NCBI GenBank assembly: GCA_036788835.1
Contig: DAIQMR010000036.1
Location: forward strand, 1 to 13,539
Source of the DNA: JALCSJ01 sp036788835
GTDB lineage: Bacteria > Bacillota > Negativicutes > Acidaminococcales > Acidaminococcaceae
Reading direction: 5' to 3'
DNA: 13,539 nt
Below the pieces are notes generated by a model, which was given only the letters and a program-made list of their open reading frames with translations, was not told where the DNA came from and made no database searches. The translations under genes and the position numbers were made by a program. This document shows positions 1-6,304 of the stretch, piece after piece (the first letter of the stretch is position 1; each line of letters begins with the position of its first letter).

Positions 1-116
1 AATGACGATAATACCAAATTGTGTTTTTGGAATATATGCTCCATCATCTTGTTCATCTGTGGTGTAGGAAATAAAACTATAGATATTAGTACATTGGTAT
101 CCATCATTATTCTCAT
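1..116 (-). CDS. PIN-domain toxin, VapC-like (partial, runs off window)
   Basis: Only the first 38 codons are inside the window; the rest lies beyond position 1. The protein begins MRIMMDTNVLISIVLFPTP, the classic opening of a PIN-domain ribonuclease: first beta strand, catalytic Asp6 in the DTNVLIS motif, then the first helix. PIN toxins cleave RNA with Mg2+ held by a cluster of acidic residues; only the first of these is visible here. The ATG at 116-114 comes one base after the stop codon of the AbrB-type antitoxin gene, so the two would be cotranscribed and translationally coupled in antitoxin-toxin order. The N-terminus resembles the PIN-family putative toxins often paired with AbrB-type partners. 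Whether the toxin is intact cannot be judged. Confidence 0.82.
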   Translation of the reverse strand, partial: MRIMMDTNVLISIVLFPTPQMNKMMEHIFQKHNLVLSS

Positions 117-117
117 G

Positions 118-375
118 TTATTTTCCCGCTCTTTCTTTCCGTATTTTTTTCACCAGAGCGTTTACATCATCTGCCGACTTAATACCCGCTTTTATAGCAG
201 CACCCGCAAATTCATTTTGAATCTCTTTTAATGCCGCCATAGAAGAATTCATTATGACTATTTTCCCTGCTTCCTCTATAAAAAGCACTTTATCTCCCGC
301 TTTCACTCCAAGTTTTGTTCTTACTTCTCTTGGTATTGTAATTTGCCCTTTCGTTGTAACTTTTGCCAATTCCAC
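118..375 (-). CDS. AbrB/SpoVT-type antitoxin
   Basis: A small DNA-binding antitoxin with an N-terminal AbrB/SpoVT swapped-hairpin domain. The pattern ELAKVTTKGQITIPREVR, followed by a short loop and GDKVLFIEEAGKIVI, is the standard AbrB signature. The C-terminal helical tail (about the last 40 residues, rich in Lys, Ala and Glu) is where such antitoxins bind their PIN partner. The GTG at 375-373 is preferred as start because AAGGAGG at 390-384 lies 8 bases before it. An upstream in-frame ATG at 399 would place that binding site inside the gene and add eight residues unlike the family. The PIN toxin gene starts one base after its stop. Such pairs usually autoregulate by antitoxin binding at their own promoter. 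Confidence 0.88.
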   Translation of the reverse strand: MELAKVTTKGQITIPREVRTKLGVKAGDKVLFIEEAGKIVIMNSSMAALKEIQNEFAGAAIKAGIKSADDVNALVKKIRKERAGK

Positions 376-419
376 AACAAGCACCTCCTTGCAATGCATT
401 CCTTACTTTTCTTACTTAT

Positions 420-448
420 AGTTTATCATGTTTTTTCAAATAAAACAA
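420..448 (-). promoter_or_regulatory. Possible promoter of the AbrB-PIN pair
   Basis: Read on the minus strand, TTGTTT (448-443) and TAAACT (425-420) are 17 bases apart, about 45 bases before the GTG start of the antitoxin gene. The match to a housekeeping sigma promoter is moderate, so this is only a candidate. Confidence 0.35.
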
Positions 449-464
449 TGACGTGAATCCGCCT
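448..464 (+). repeat. Dispersed short repeat, copy 1
   Basis: This is the partner of the copy at 5479-5495 (15 of 17 identical). It is followed by CCGCC-TTTTTGA-GCGG, which can fold into a small hairpin. It lies between the AbrB-type antitoxin promoter and the BRO fragment. Origin unknown. Confidence 0.35.
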
Positions 465-561
465 TTTTGAGCGGCCTCGTCCAACCACGCCTATCATAAA
501 GCTCGGCATCATTTGGCTGCAGCGCAAATCATTGACTTTAAAAGATATGAACGGAGAAAAC

Positions 562-1170
562 ATGCTACTATTTTCAGAAATAGGTTTTTGGGCTGCGCTT
601 GTCAAAAGCAAAATGCCTGATTCTCATTTTCTTGTCCAGAATGAGCGTTACTCTTTTTCAGAATTGGTTGCCAATTCCATACTGCCTTGTTTTACTTCAG
701 ACCTTGTCATAGCCAACACTAAGGGCCTTTTGCGTATTATCCAATCCATCCCCTCCCCTAAAGCAGAACCTTTTAAAATGTGGCTGGCACAGGTTGGCAG
801 TGAAAGATTAGATGAAATTGCCGATCCGGAAAACGCTATTGTGCGTGGCGCAGACTTTTATCGAGCCAAGGGTTATACAGAAGGTTGGATTAACCAAAGG
901 ATGCAAACGATAGAAATGCGCAAAGAGTTAACTGACGAGTGGAAAAATCGTGGTATAGAAAAGGAAAAAGATTACGCAATTTTGACAAATGAAATGACTA
1001 AGGCTTGGAGTGGATTTACGGTTGGGGAATATAAGCAACTTAAAGGATTGAAGAATCGTGCACAGTGGTTCGCCGTACCCATTCAGCAGCGTCATTCTGA
1101 CTTGCTTCATGGACGGCTATCACAGGGCATCTACCAAATGCTATTCATCGTCCCTACGGGCCTCGACTAG
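562..1170 (+). pseudogene. Truncated BRO-family (phage antirepressor-like) gene fragment
   Basis: The middle of this reading frame (about 707-1056) strongly resembles the central part of BRO-N-type phage antirepressor proteins: ANTKGLLRIIQSIPSPKAEP, WLAQVGSERLDEIADPE, KGYTEGWINQRMQTIEMRKE and LTNEMTKAWSGFTVGEYKQL. Intact relatives have an N-terminal BRO domain of about 60 residues before this block. After the LKGLK motif they continue with a long conserved C-terminal part. Here both ends are replaced by unrelated sequence: the first 50 or so codons do not resemble a BRO domain, and after LKGLKN (position 1056) the frame runs through unlike sequence to a stop. The frame could open at TTG 532 or at ATG 562, which has GGAGA just before it. 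It is probably a non-functional prophage remnant, although a chimeric protein could be made. Confidence 0.7.
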
Positions 1171-1243
1171 CAAGGTAGCATGCGCCAAATCGCTTACTTC
1201 TAAGACGCTACGTGATAGGAGCGGCGTGAAGAACCGCAAATTT
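1057..1243. other. Unassigned segment after the BRO fragment
   Basis: This stretch joins the BRO homology to the terminator. Reading frames cross it on both strands, but none has a recognisable domain or a convincing ribosome binding site. No tRNA, known small RNA or transposase end was recognised. It is likely leftover mobile-element or intergenic DNA brought in by the rearrangement that cut the BRO gene. Confidence 0.4.
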
Positions 1244-1285
1244 AAAGCACCGATTGCCGAGATTGCTCGGTAATCGGTGCTTTTT
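1244..1285 (+). terminator. Strong rho-independent terminator
   Basis: AAAGCACCGATTGCCGAG (1244-1261) pairs with 1266-1283 across an ATTG loop: an 18-bp stem with one G-T wobble, ending in a run of T (1281-1285). It would end plus-strand transcripts from the BRO fragment. A-rich sequence before the stem means it could also stop the hicAB transcript arriving on the minus strand, whose last gene ends at 1294. Confidence 0.85.
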
Positions 1286-1293
1286 GCAATTTA

Positions 1294-1686
1294 TCACTCT
1301 GATACTTTCAGTTCGCGTAACAGCGCATTTTGCAAAACTTTCGAAAAATTAATCTTATGTTTTTCACCAATAGCGTTGAGCCAAGCAGGGATAGTAAGGG
1401 TCTTTTTTATAGACTTACTATGTTTCCTCATATAAACTACCGGATCGAAATCCACCAAGACCAACATTTCATTCTTTTTGAGATTTTTGGGCCTGTGTTT
1501 TTCATCTATTACCGGATAATCTTCAATTTTAATATCTTCAATGTATAAGCCAAGAGCATCTAAAGCATTATCATATGCTTCTTGTAATGTGTCGCCATCG
1601 GTCAGGCAACCGGGAATATCAGGAAACGATACCCAGTATTGACCCTTCTCTCTATGAAAAATTGCCGGATATAATATTTTATTCAT
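1294..1686 (-). CDS. hicB: HicB antitoxin
   Basis: The antitoxin of a type II HicAB module. Residues about 5-50 (YPAIFHREKGQYWVSFPDIP followed by GCLTDGDTLQEAYDNALDAL) form the partly degraded RNase H-like HicB fold that covers the toxin. Residues about 94-126 (KKTLTIPAWLNAIGEKHKIN and the following helix) are a ribbon-helix-helix-type DNA-binding tail used to repress the operon. At 130 residues it has the length of the long HicB class. The start codon lies two bases after the hicA stop, with AGAGGAG inside the end of hicA as ribosome binding site, so the pair is coupled. The toxin-first order, with the antitoxin second, is usual for hicAB. Confidence 0.92.
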   Translation of the reverse strand: MNKILYPAIFHREKGQYWVSFPDIPGCLTDGDTLQEAYDNALDALGLYIEDIKIEDYPVIDEKHRPKNLKKNEMLVLVDFDPVVYMRKHSKSIKKTLTIPAWLNAIGEKHKINFSKVLQNALLRELKVSE

Positions 1687-1688
1687 TT

Positions 1689-1883
1689 TTATCTCCTCTT
1701 TAATCCTGCGTCCTTAAATAATTGACTTTCTAAGCCGCGTTTCAAATCCTTATTATGATACGGTACAATAACAATCCTCCCATTTATTGGATGAGCAAAC
1801 TTATAATGGAAACCATTACTGCTTTTTAATATAAATCCTTTGTCTCGCAATATTTTTATGAACTCTTTTGGTTTTAGTGGCAT
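1689..1883 (-). CDS. hicA: HicA toxin (mRNA interferase)
   Basis: A 64-residue HicA-family toxin with a double-stranded-RNA-binding-like fold that cleaves mRNA when not held by HicB. Residues 8-19 (FIKILRDKGFIL) form the first helix and strand. The family's G-S-H-H segment appears here as G24-F25-H26-Y27, keeping the catalytic His26 but changing the neighbouring Ser and second His. The segment VPYHNKDLKRG matches the conserved second half, and the protein ends GLKRR as usual. CGGAG lies 8 bases before the ATG. The promoter and a likely operator lie 40-70 bases upstream. The toxin looks intact apart from the G-F-H-Y variation. Confidence 0.9.
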   Translation of the reverse strand: MPLKPKEFIKILRDKGFILKSSNGFHYKFAHPINGRIVIVPYHNKDLKRGLESQLFKDAGLKRR

Positions 1884-1923
1884 GTCTTTTGCTCCGTCTA
1901 GTAGTGTTTAGTTTTATTATACT

Positions 1924-1955
1924 ACGTATTATACGTGTTAGCAAGTTTTAAACAA
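1924..1955 (-). promoter_or_regulatory. hicAB promoter with palindromic operator over the -10 box
   Basis: On the minus strand ACGTATAATACGT (1936-1924) is a perfect 6+1+6 palindrome that contains a consensus TATAAT (-10). TTGTTT at 1955-1950 lies 16 bases upstream as a plausible -35. A second TATAAT occurs at 1921-1916, just downstream. A palindrome on the -10 box is what autorepression by HicB would need; binding by HicB is an inference. Confidence 0.65.
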
Positions 1956-1987
1956 AGGCCATTCCTTCCGGGAGTAATGGCCTTTTT
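1954..1987 (+). terminator. Hairpin terminator between hicA and the S8 autotransporter
   Basis: AAAGGCCATT (1954-1963) and AATGGCCTTT (1976-1985) form a perfect 10-bp stem with a 12-base loop and a T run to 1987. It would stop plus-strand read-through towards the protease gene. Its left edge touches the -35 of the hicAB promoter. Confidence 0.7.
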
Positions 1988-2064
1988 GTTTTGAACGTAG
2001 GACTTTGGAATTAAGATATATTTTTTTTGCAGAAAGATAATACTTAAGTCTGATTTTTCCTTTC

Positions 2065-2103
2065 CCTAAGAATGTTACTATGAAAAAAAGTACATTCTTA
2101 AGG
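2065..2103 (+). promoter_or_regulatory. Inverted repeat in the leader of the S8 autotransporter
   Basis: CCTAAGAATGT (2065-2075) and ACATTCTTAAGG (2092-2103) are inverted copies with a one-base bulge, separated by 16 bases that include AGT/ACT extensions and a run of seven A. The repeat ends 10 bases before the ribosome binding site AGGAGGG (2114-2120). It could be an operator or a hairpin affecting translation or mRNA stability. There is no U run, so it is not a normal terminator. Confidence 0.55.
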
Positions 2104-2125
2104 AAATTTTGTTAGGAGGGAACAG

Positions 2126-5100
2126 ATGTTGAAGAAAACAAAAAAACGACTGTTAACCACCGTAGTGCTGGCAGCACTTTTAAGCAGCAACGGGATAGTG
2201 CTGGGGGCTGACGCCAAGACTTTCCGCACACCGGAGTATGAAACCATGGGCGCTCTTGATTATATTCATGCCGCAGATGCGTACGCCAAGGGCTACAGCG
2301 GCAAGGGCGTCATGCTGGGTATCATTGACACAGCTCTGCGAAAGGAACAAGAGGAGTTCGCCGGCAAAAAAATTAAGAGCAATTATACTTACGGAAATGA
2401 AATTGTTTGGAGCGATGTTTATCACGGAACCAGCGTGGCCAGCCTTATGACCGCCAACAAAAATGACAAGGGCATTCATGGGGTGGCCTATAGCGCCGAT
2501 TTGCTTACATCTAATGCTCTTGCTACAGGCGATAATGAGGCTCTCTGCCAGAGCTTTGATTATGTGGCAGCAGATGCGGATACAAAAGTGGTGAATTGCA
2601 GTTTTGGGGAACGAGGCATCTACCTGGAATATCAGACCCTGGCAGACTATGGCAATGAGGCAGGGTCTCAATATTTCAACAATTATTACACTGAAGGTAT
2701 GGTACAAGAAGGTGGGTTCGCAGAAGATACGGGCAGGTACTGCTATCTTAATAATTTTGTTAATTGTTTGTCCGGTGATAAATTAGCGGTGATTTCCGCC
2801 GGCAACTATGGATACTTATCCACCTCTTATCCCAATTCTTTTGCTTTTTATTATCCGTCTATACGGAACAAAACTCTCAGCGTCATATCATGCAATCTGC
2901 CCGACTATACAGGGGTGGGTGGCACCAACGGTGCCAGTGATTTCAGCAATCTTGCCATGTTTGGGGAAGACTATTCTCTAGCGGCACCAGGGATGCAGAT
3001 AACAGGTACGTCTTCGGATACCACGAAAGCGGATAGTGTTTTCTCCGCCAGCGGTACTTCTTCTTCGGCACCACTGGTAACCGGTACTTTGGGACTGGTG
3101 CAGGAAGCCTATCCTTATTTGGCTGCCAAACAATTAGGAGACGTGGCCCTGTCCACAACTTCGCAGATAGAAGTAAATAAAAATGAAGCTGCCTTTACCC
3201 TCCGGACTCTTCATTCCCAAGATGGGACCACTGACACCAATGACGGTGTGAATATTTACTGCTACGACAACCGTGCCAGACCTACCACAGATGCAGAATG
3301 GAAGAGCTTGCTGGCAGAAGCTTTGCATGTTTCCGAAAGGCTGTTGTTTGTTTATGGGGAAGGGTATGGCTTTATGGATAGTTCCGGTCAGCTTCTGATG
3401 GATAAAATCTATTTTTATAATAATATGCCCATTACTGTTATGTTTGGCCAAGGCCTAGTTAATGCTGATAAGGCTACTAATGGCGTGGGTGCGCTGAATG
3501 CCAAGCGCCTAGGGGGCGAAGACTTAGACACTGTTTATACTAAAGATTCTAATGGTCAAGCTCTCTACAAGGTAAATACACGTGGGTACAACAGCAAGTG
3601 GTCCAACGATATTGGTGAGACCAGGGTGCTGCTGCCAGGTGCAGGAGCTGATGAAGACAATGACTTGGCAGCCAGGCAGGCTTTCTATCGCCAATATGGG
3701 GAGGAGGCAGCAAGACATTCTCTTCTGACGGATAAAGCATCAGACATAGAAGACTATATTACCAAGTATAACGAAGAACTTGCTCAGAACCCTTTACGGA
3801 ATCTCCCCGTTGGTTTATACAAAGAGGGAGAAGGCATCTTGCGCCTTACAGGGAATAACAGCTATCAAGGTGCCAGCGTGGCAGCGGCAGGAACGCTGCA
3901 AATCGATGGTACAGTTGCAGGGGATGCGTATAGTACAGGGGGCGGCATTTTGACTGGCGTAGGGAATATCAAGGGCAATGTTTATAACGACAACATCGTC
4001 ATGCCTGGCTCTTACGCTGTAAACAGTCTCCATGATACCAATCCCCAATTTAGCATTGGCACTTTGCATATTGCCGGAAACTTAGCAGGCAGCGGCACCT
4101 TGGTCATTGCTGTGAATGATACCGAAAATAGCAAGTTGGAAGTTGGTGGTTCTGCAGACCTGTCTCACCTTAGCGTCGTACCGAGTTCCGGGGTATTACC
4201 GATTCCGGGCAAGACTTATGAATATTTAGAGGCCGGTAGTATTAAGGGCAATGTTCTGCCTAATAAGATAAGTTCCTTTATTACGCTCACGGGCACGGTA
4301 ACAGGCAGCAATGCCAGTTTTACCGCCGAAAACAAGGGATTGGACAGCGTGAGTGATCTTACCGTATCACAAAGGTCCCTCCTTAAAGGTTTAGACAAAA
4401 TGGCTATGAACGCCATTACTACAGATCAAACCTCTGTTCTCTCTGCAACGCTGTTCCCTTTGTATTACACTGAAGAAGGTGTTATTAGGGATACCGGTGC
4501 TGCTTTGGCAGCGGAAGAAAGAGCCAATCTTCTGCAGCCGGGACCTCTTGGGGATTTAAATGTAGCCGCAGTTGATGGCCGTTTAAATGCTTTTTCTTGG
4601 AACGAAGATGAGAATATGCCGGACGGTAGCAAACTGCCTATAATACTGGATGAAGATAACCATGTGTGGTTGCAATTCTTTAAAGGTCGTGAGGGAAATA
4701 GTTATTCCGGCAGTCTGGATTATAAGACACAAGGAGGGGTGGTGGGCTATGATTTTAGTCCGGAAGCAGATGCTAAAGTGGGCAGCTTTTTCAGTTATGG
4801 CAAAACAAGTTATGAAGGCTCTTATATAAAAGGAGACAGTCATGCCGGCAGTCTGGGACTCTATGGCAGCAGAAAGGACGGAGACTGGGATTACAGGGGC
4901 TTGGTAAGCTATGGCCAAAACAACTATAACTTGGATCACAGCCTAGCTTTTCTGGGAGAAAAACTAAACGCGGATTTTCAGACTAAAGTTTGGGAGGGCG
5001 TCTTCCAAGCCAGATATACTCTGCCCGCCAACAAAGACACCAAATGGCAGATAATGCCATATGGGAAGGTTGGCTATACACATACCGGACAAGATGCTTA

Positions 5101-5461
5101 TGAGGAAAATGGTACAGGTTGCTTTAGAGAAGCACTGGCTTCGGCAGCGAATAGTTCCTGGCGAGCTGAAACAGGCATAGAATTTAAATATAATGGTGAC
5201 GGGAATAGTGTTTTGTTAGGTCACCTTGGCTATAAACGCATCTTAGCCGGTGCCCGTTCTGAGCTTCGAGGCAGCTTTATGGCGGATCCTACAGCAGAAT
5301 TTACTTTAGAAAGTGACAGCCCCCAAAATTATCTGACCTATGGTTTGTCAATAAGTGGTTCTTTAGGTGGAGATTGGACGGGGCAGCTGGGAATCAGTGG
5401 CGAATATGCATCACATAGCCACAGTGAAATCATCGGTGCCATGGCTAAATATAATTTTTAA
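2126..5461 (+). CDS. Subtilisin-like (S8) serine protease autotransporter
   Basis: An exported surface protease that carries itself through the outer membrane (type Va secretion). Residues 1-30 are a signal peptide (basic start, hydrophobic core, A-D-A cleavage site). The peptidase S8 domain follows with a complete catalytic set: Asp68 in GIIDTA, His100 in YHGTSVA, oxyanion Asn227 in ISAGN and Ser312 in GTSSSAP. Residues about 350-438 are an insertion before GQGLVNADKA (441-450), the segment that normally closes the S8 domain soon after the Ser region. A passenger-associated stalk with the G-x-L-x-LTGxNxYxG pattern starts near 567 and continues as GTLQIDGTVAGDAYS (589-603). The C-terminal beta-barrel (autotransporter family PF03797) spans about 842-1111 and ends in Phe. 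AGGAGGG lies 5 bases before the ATG. NalP-type relatives release themselves or process other surface proteins; the target here is unknown. Confidence 0.93.
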   Translation: MLKKTKKRLLTTVVLAALLSSNGIVLGADAKTFRTPEYETMGALDYIHAADAYAKGYSGKGVMLGIIDTALRKEQEEFAGKKIKSNYTYGNEIVWSDVYHGTSVASLMTANKNDKGIHGVAYSADLLTSNALATGDNEALCQSFDYVAADADTKVVNCSFGERGIYLEYQTLADYGNEAGSQYFNNYYTEGMVQEGGFAEDTGRYCYLNNFVNCLSGDKLAVISAGNYGYLSTSYPNSFAFYYPSIRNKTLSVISCNLPDYTGVGGTNGASDFSNLAMFGEDYSLAAPGMQITGTSSDTTKADSVFSASGTSSSAPLVTGTLGLVQEAYPYLAAKQLGDVALSTTSQIEVNKNEAAFTLRTLHSQDGTTDTNDGVNIYCYDNRARPTTDAEWKSLLAEALHVSERLLFVYGEGYGFMDSSGQLLMDKIYFYNNMPITVMFGQGLVNADKATNGVGALNAKRLGGEDLDTVYTKDSNGQALYKVNTRGYNSKWSNDIGETRVLLPGAGADEDNDLAARQAFYRQYGEEAARHSLLTDKASDIEDYITKYNEELAQNPLRNLPVGLYKEGEGILRLTGNNSYQGASVAAAGTLQIDGTVAGDAYSTGGGILTGVGNIKGNVYNDNIVMPGSYAVNSLHDTNPQFSIGTLHIAGNLAGSGTLVIAVNDTENSKLEVGGSADLSHLSVVPSSGVLPIPGKTYEYLEAGSIKGNVLPNKISSFITLTGTVTGSNASFTAENKGLDSVSDLTVSQRSLLKGLDKMAMNAITTDQTSVLSATLFPLYYTEEGVIRDTGAALAAEERANLLQPGPLGDLNVAAVDGRLNAFSWNEDENMPDGSKLPIILDEDNHVWLQFFKGREGNSYSGSLDYKTQGGVVGYDFSPEADAKVGSFFSYGKTSYEGSYIKGDSHAGSLGLYGSRKDGDWDYRGLVSYGQNNYNLDHSLAFLGEKLNADFQTKVWEGVFQARYTLPANKDTKWQIMPYGKVGYTHTGQDAYEENGTGCFREALASAANSSWRAETGIEFKYNGDGNSVLLGHLGYKRILAGARSELRGSFMADPTAEFTLESDSPQNYLTYGLSISGSLGGDWTGQLGISGEYASHSHSEIIGAMAKYNF

Positions 5462-5478
5462 GGGGACGTGAGCTAAAA

Positions 5479-5495
5479 ATGGCGTGAGTCCGCCT
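5479..5495 (+). repeat. Dispersed short repeat, copy 2
   Basis: ATGGCGTGAGTCCGCCT matches ATGACGTGAATCCGCCT at 448-464 on the same strand at 15 of 17 positions. Both copies lie just outside genes. The origin is unknown; it may be the edge of a decayed mobile element. Confidence 0.35.
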
Positions 5496-5524
5496 AAAAA
5501 AGGGGCTATGACTATATAATACGA

Positions 5525-5576
5525 GGGGCTGTAACAAAAGGAGGTAAAAAACCTCATTTTTTGTTACAGCCCCTTT
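5525..5576. terminator. Long bidirectional terminator between convergent genes
   Basis: GGGGCTGTAACAAAA (5525-5539) pairs perfectly with 5559-5573. An inner GAGGT/ACCTC stem (5541-5545 with 5551-5555) closes on an AAAAA loop. Adjacent A and T tracts let it serve both the S8 autotransporter (plus strand) and the thioesterase (minus strand), which converge here. Confidence 0.85.
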
Positions 5577-5585
5577 ACTCATTTT

Positions 5586-6005
5586 TCACTTATGTTGTGG
5601 CACCATTGCCTGTGTCCTTTTCTCTTCATCTGTTTCAGCGATTACTGTGATGCCATGAGGAGTTTTTTGCCCACTTTCATCTACGTGGACAAAAGCCATA
5701 AAACCGTCAAAGACGAATTCCTCGCTGCCCATCAGATGAACTTGTATATAGGCCGTGAGACTGGTACTGCCGGCTTTAACGATTTGGCTGTCATAGCGAA
5801 TGATACTGCCTTTAGGTACCGGCCTGGTAAAGGTCATGCCGCTAATATTAAAGCAAACCAGATATTCCGGATCACTGAGAGCCGCTGCTGCGCAGTAACC
5901 AGCCTCTACCAGCCAATCTGCGGCACGCCCTGCATACAACGTCCCATGATGATTCAAATCCTCATTTTTCACCAAATGATATATTGTAATACTTCTAAAG
6001 CTCAT
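5586..6005 (-). CDS. Hotdog-fold acyl-CoA thioesterase
   Basis: A 139-residue cytoplasmic single-hotdog protein that probably hydrolyses acyl-CoA thioesters. The N-terminal half has the family pattern N-x-x-G-T-L-Y-A-G-x-x-x-D-W-L-V-E-A-G-Y (residues 18-37), matching the N-x-G-x-x-x-G-G-x-x-M-D helix of YciA/BACH-type enzymes, with Asp30 and Glu34 as candidate catalytic acids. GMTFTRPVPKG (about 56-66) is the conserved strand-turn of the second part, and the strand VKAGSTSLTAYIQV follows as in YciA. No signal peptide is present. The ATG is preceded by GAAAGGACGG. The gene is a single unit, convergent with the protease gene and divergent from the phosphatase autotransporter. Chain-length preference cannot be read from sequence. 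Confidence 0.82.
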   Translation of the reverse strand: MSFRSITIYHLVKNEDLNHHGTLYAGRAADWLVEAGYCAAAALSDPEYLVCFNISGMTFTRPVPKGSIIRYDSQIVKAGSTSLTAYIQVHLMGSEEFVFDGFMAFVHVDESGQKTPHGITVIAETDEEKRTQAMVPQHK

Positions 6006-6110
6006 ATTATTGTTCCGTCCTTTCTCTTTTCCTTTTTTATTATCAAAGTTTTTTCCCGTGACGATATATGCCTTTTTGGATAAAGAACATTCTGTTTGTA
6101 TCGCAACGGT

Positions 6111-6139
6111 TTGAATTTTCTTAAGTAACTTAGTATAAT
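6111..6139 (+). promoter_or_regulatory. Promoter of the phosphatase autotransporter
   Basis: TTGAAT (6111-6116) and a perfect TATAAT (6134-6139) are separated by exactly 17 bases, a near-consensus housekeeping promoter. Transcription would begin near 6146, giving a 5' leader of about 160 bases before the ATG at 6305. Confidence 0.75.
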
Positions 6140-6145
6140 GAACAC

Positions 6146-6304
6146 ATAATAAGAATTAAGAAGTGTTTGTCAAAACAATTACCTAGGAAAAATCGTAGTA
6201 GCTAACAAAAAGATTATACAGCAGATTATACTAATTGGGAAAGTGTAATTTGCTTTTTTGTATTTCCCTCTAGCGCCTTCCTAGAAAGCAGGTGATTTTG
6301 CTTT
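6146..6304 (+). promoter_or_regulatory. Long 5' leader with direct and inverted repeats
   Basis: The leader holds a tandem direct repeat AGATTATAC (6211-6219 and 6223-6231, 12-base period). It also has nested inverted repeats: CTAGGAA (6183-6189) with TTCCTAG (6278-6284), and GGGAAA (6237-6242) with TTTCCC (6262-6267). The outer right arm ends six bases before the ribosome binding site AGGTGAT (6290-6296). I recognise no known riboswitch class. A regulatory role is an inference from length and symmetry. Confidence 0.45.

Noticed and set aside
19..231. 70-codon plus-strand frame at the left edge
   Set aside because: It is antisense to the PIN toxin and AbrB antitoxin genes, both of which have clear motifs.
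1057..1243. Segment considered as a structured RNA (tmRNA, RNase P, SRP, T-box)
   Set aside because: None of the conserved sequence marks of these RNAs could be found.
1058..1273. 71-codon plus-strand frame after the BRO fragment
   Set aside because: It runs into the terminator stem, lacks a ribosome binding site and resembles no family.
2021..2028. T8 run considered as a phase-variation switch
   Set aside because: It is too short on its own and not clearly between a -35 and a -10; kept only as a side remark.
2180..2707. 175-codon open frame on the minus strand inside the protease gene
   Set aside because: It lies wholly antisense to the S8 catalytic domain, has no recognisable domain and no good ribosome binding site; it is a shadow of the real gene.
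5592..6083. 163-codon plus-strand frame over the thioesterase
   Set aside because: It is antisense to a clear hotdog-fold gene, and its translation has no domain pattern.
6211..6231. Direct repeat considered as the start of a CRISPR-like array
   Set aside because: There are only two copies of 9 bases with a 3-base gap; no spacers and no cas genes.
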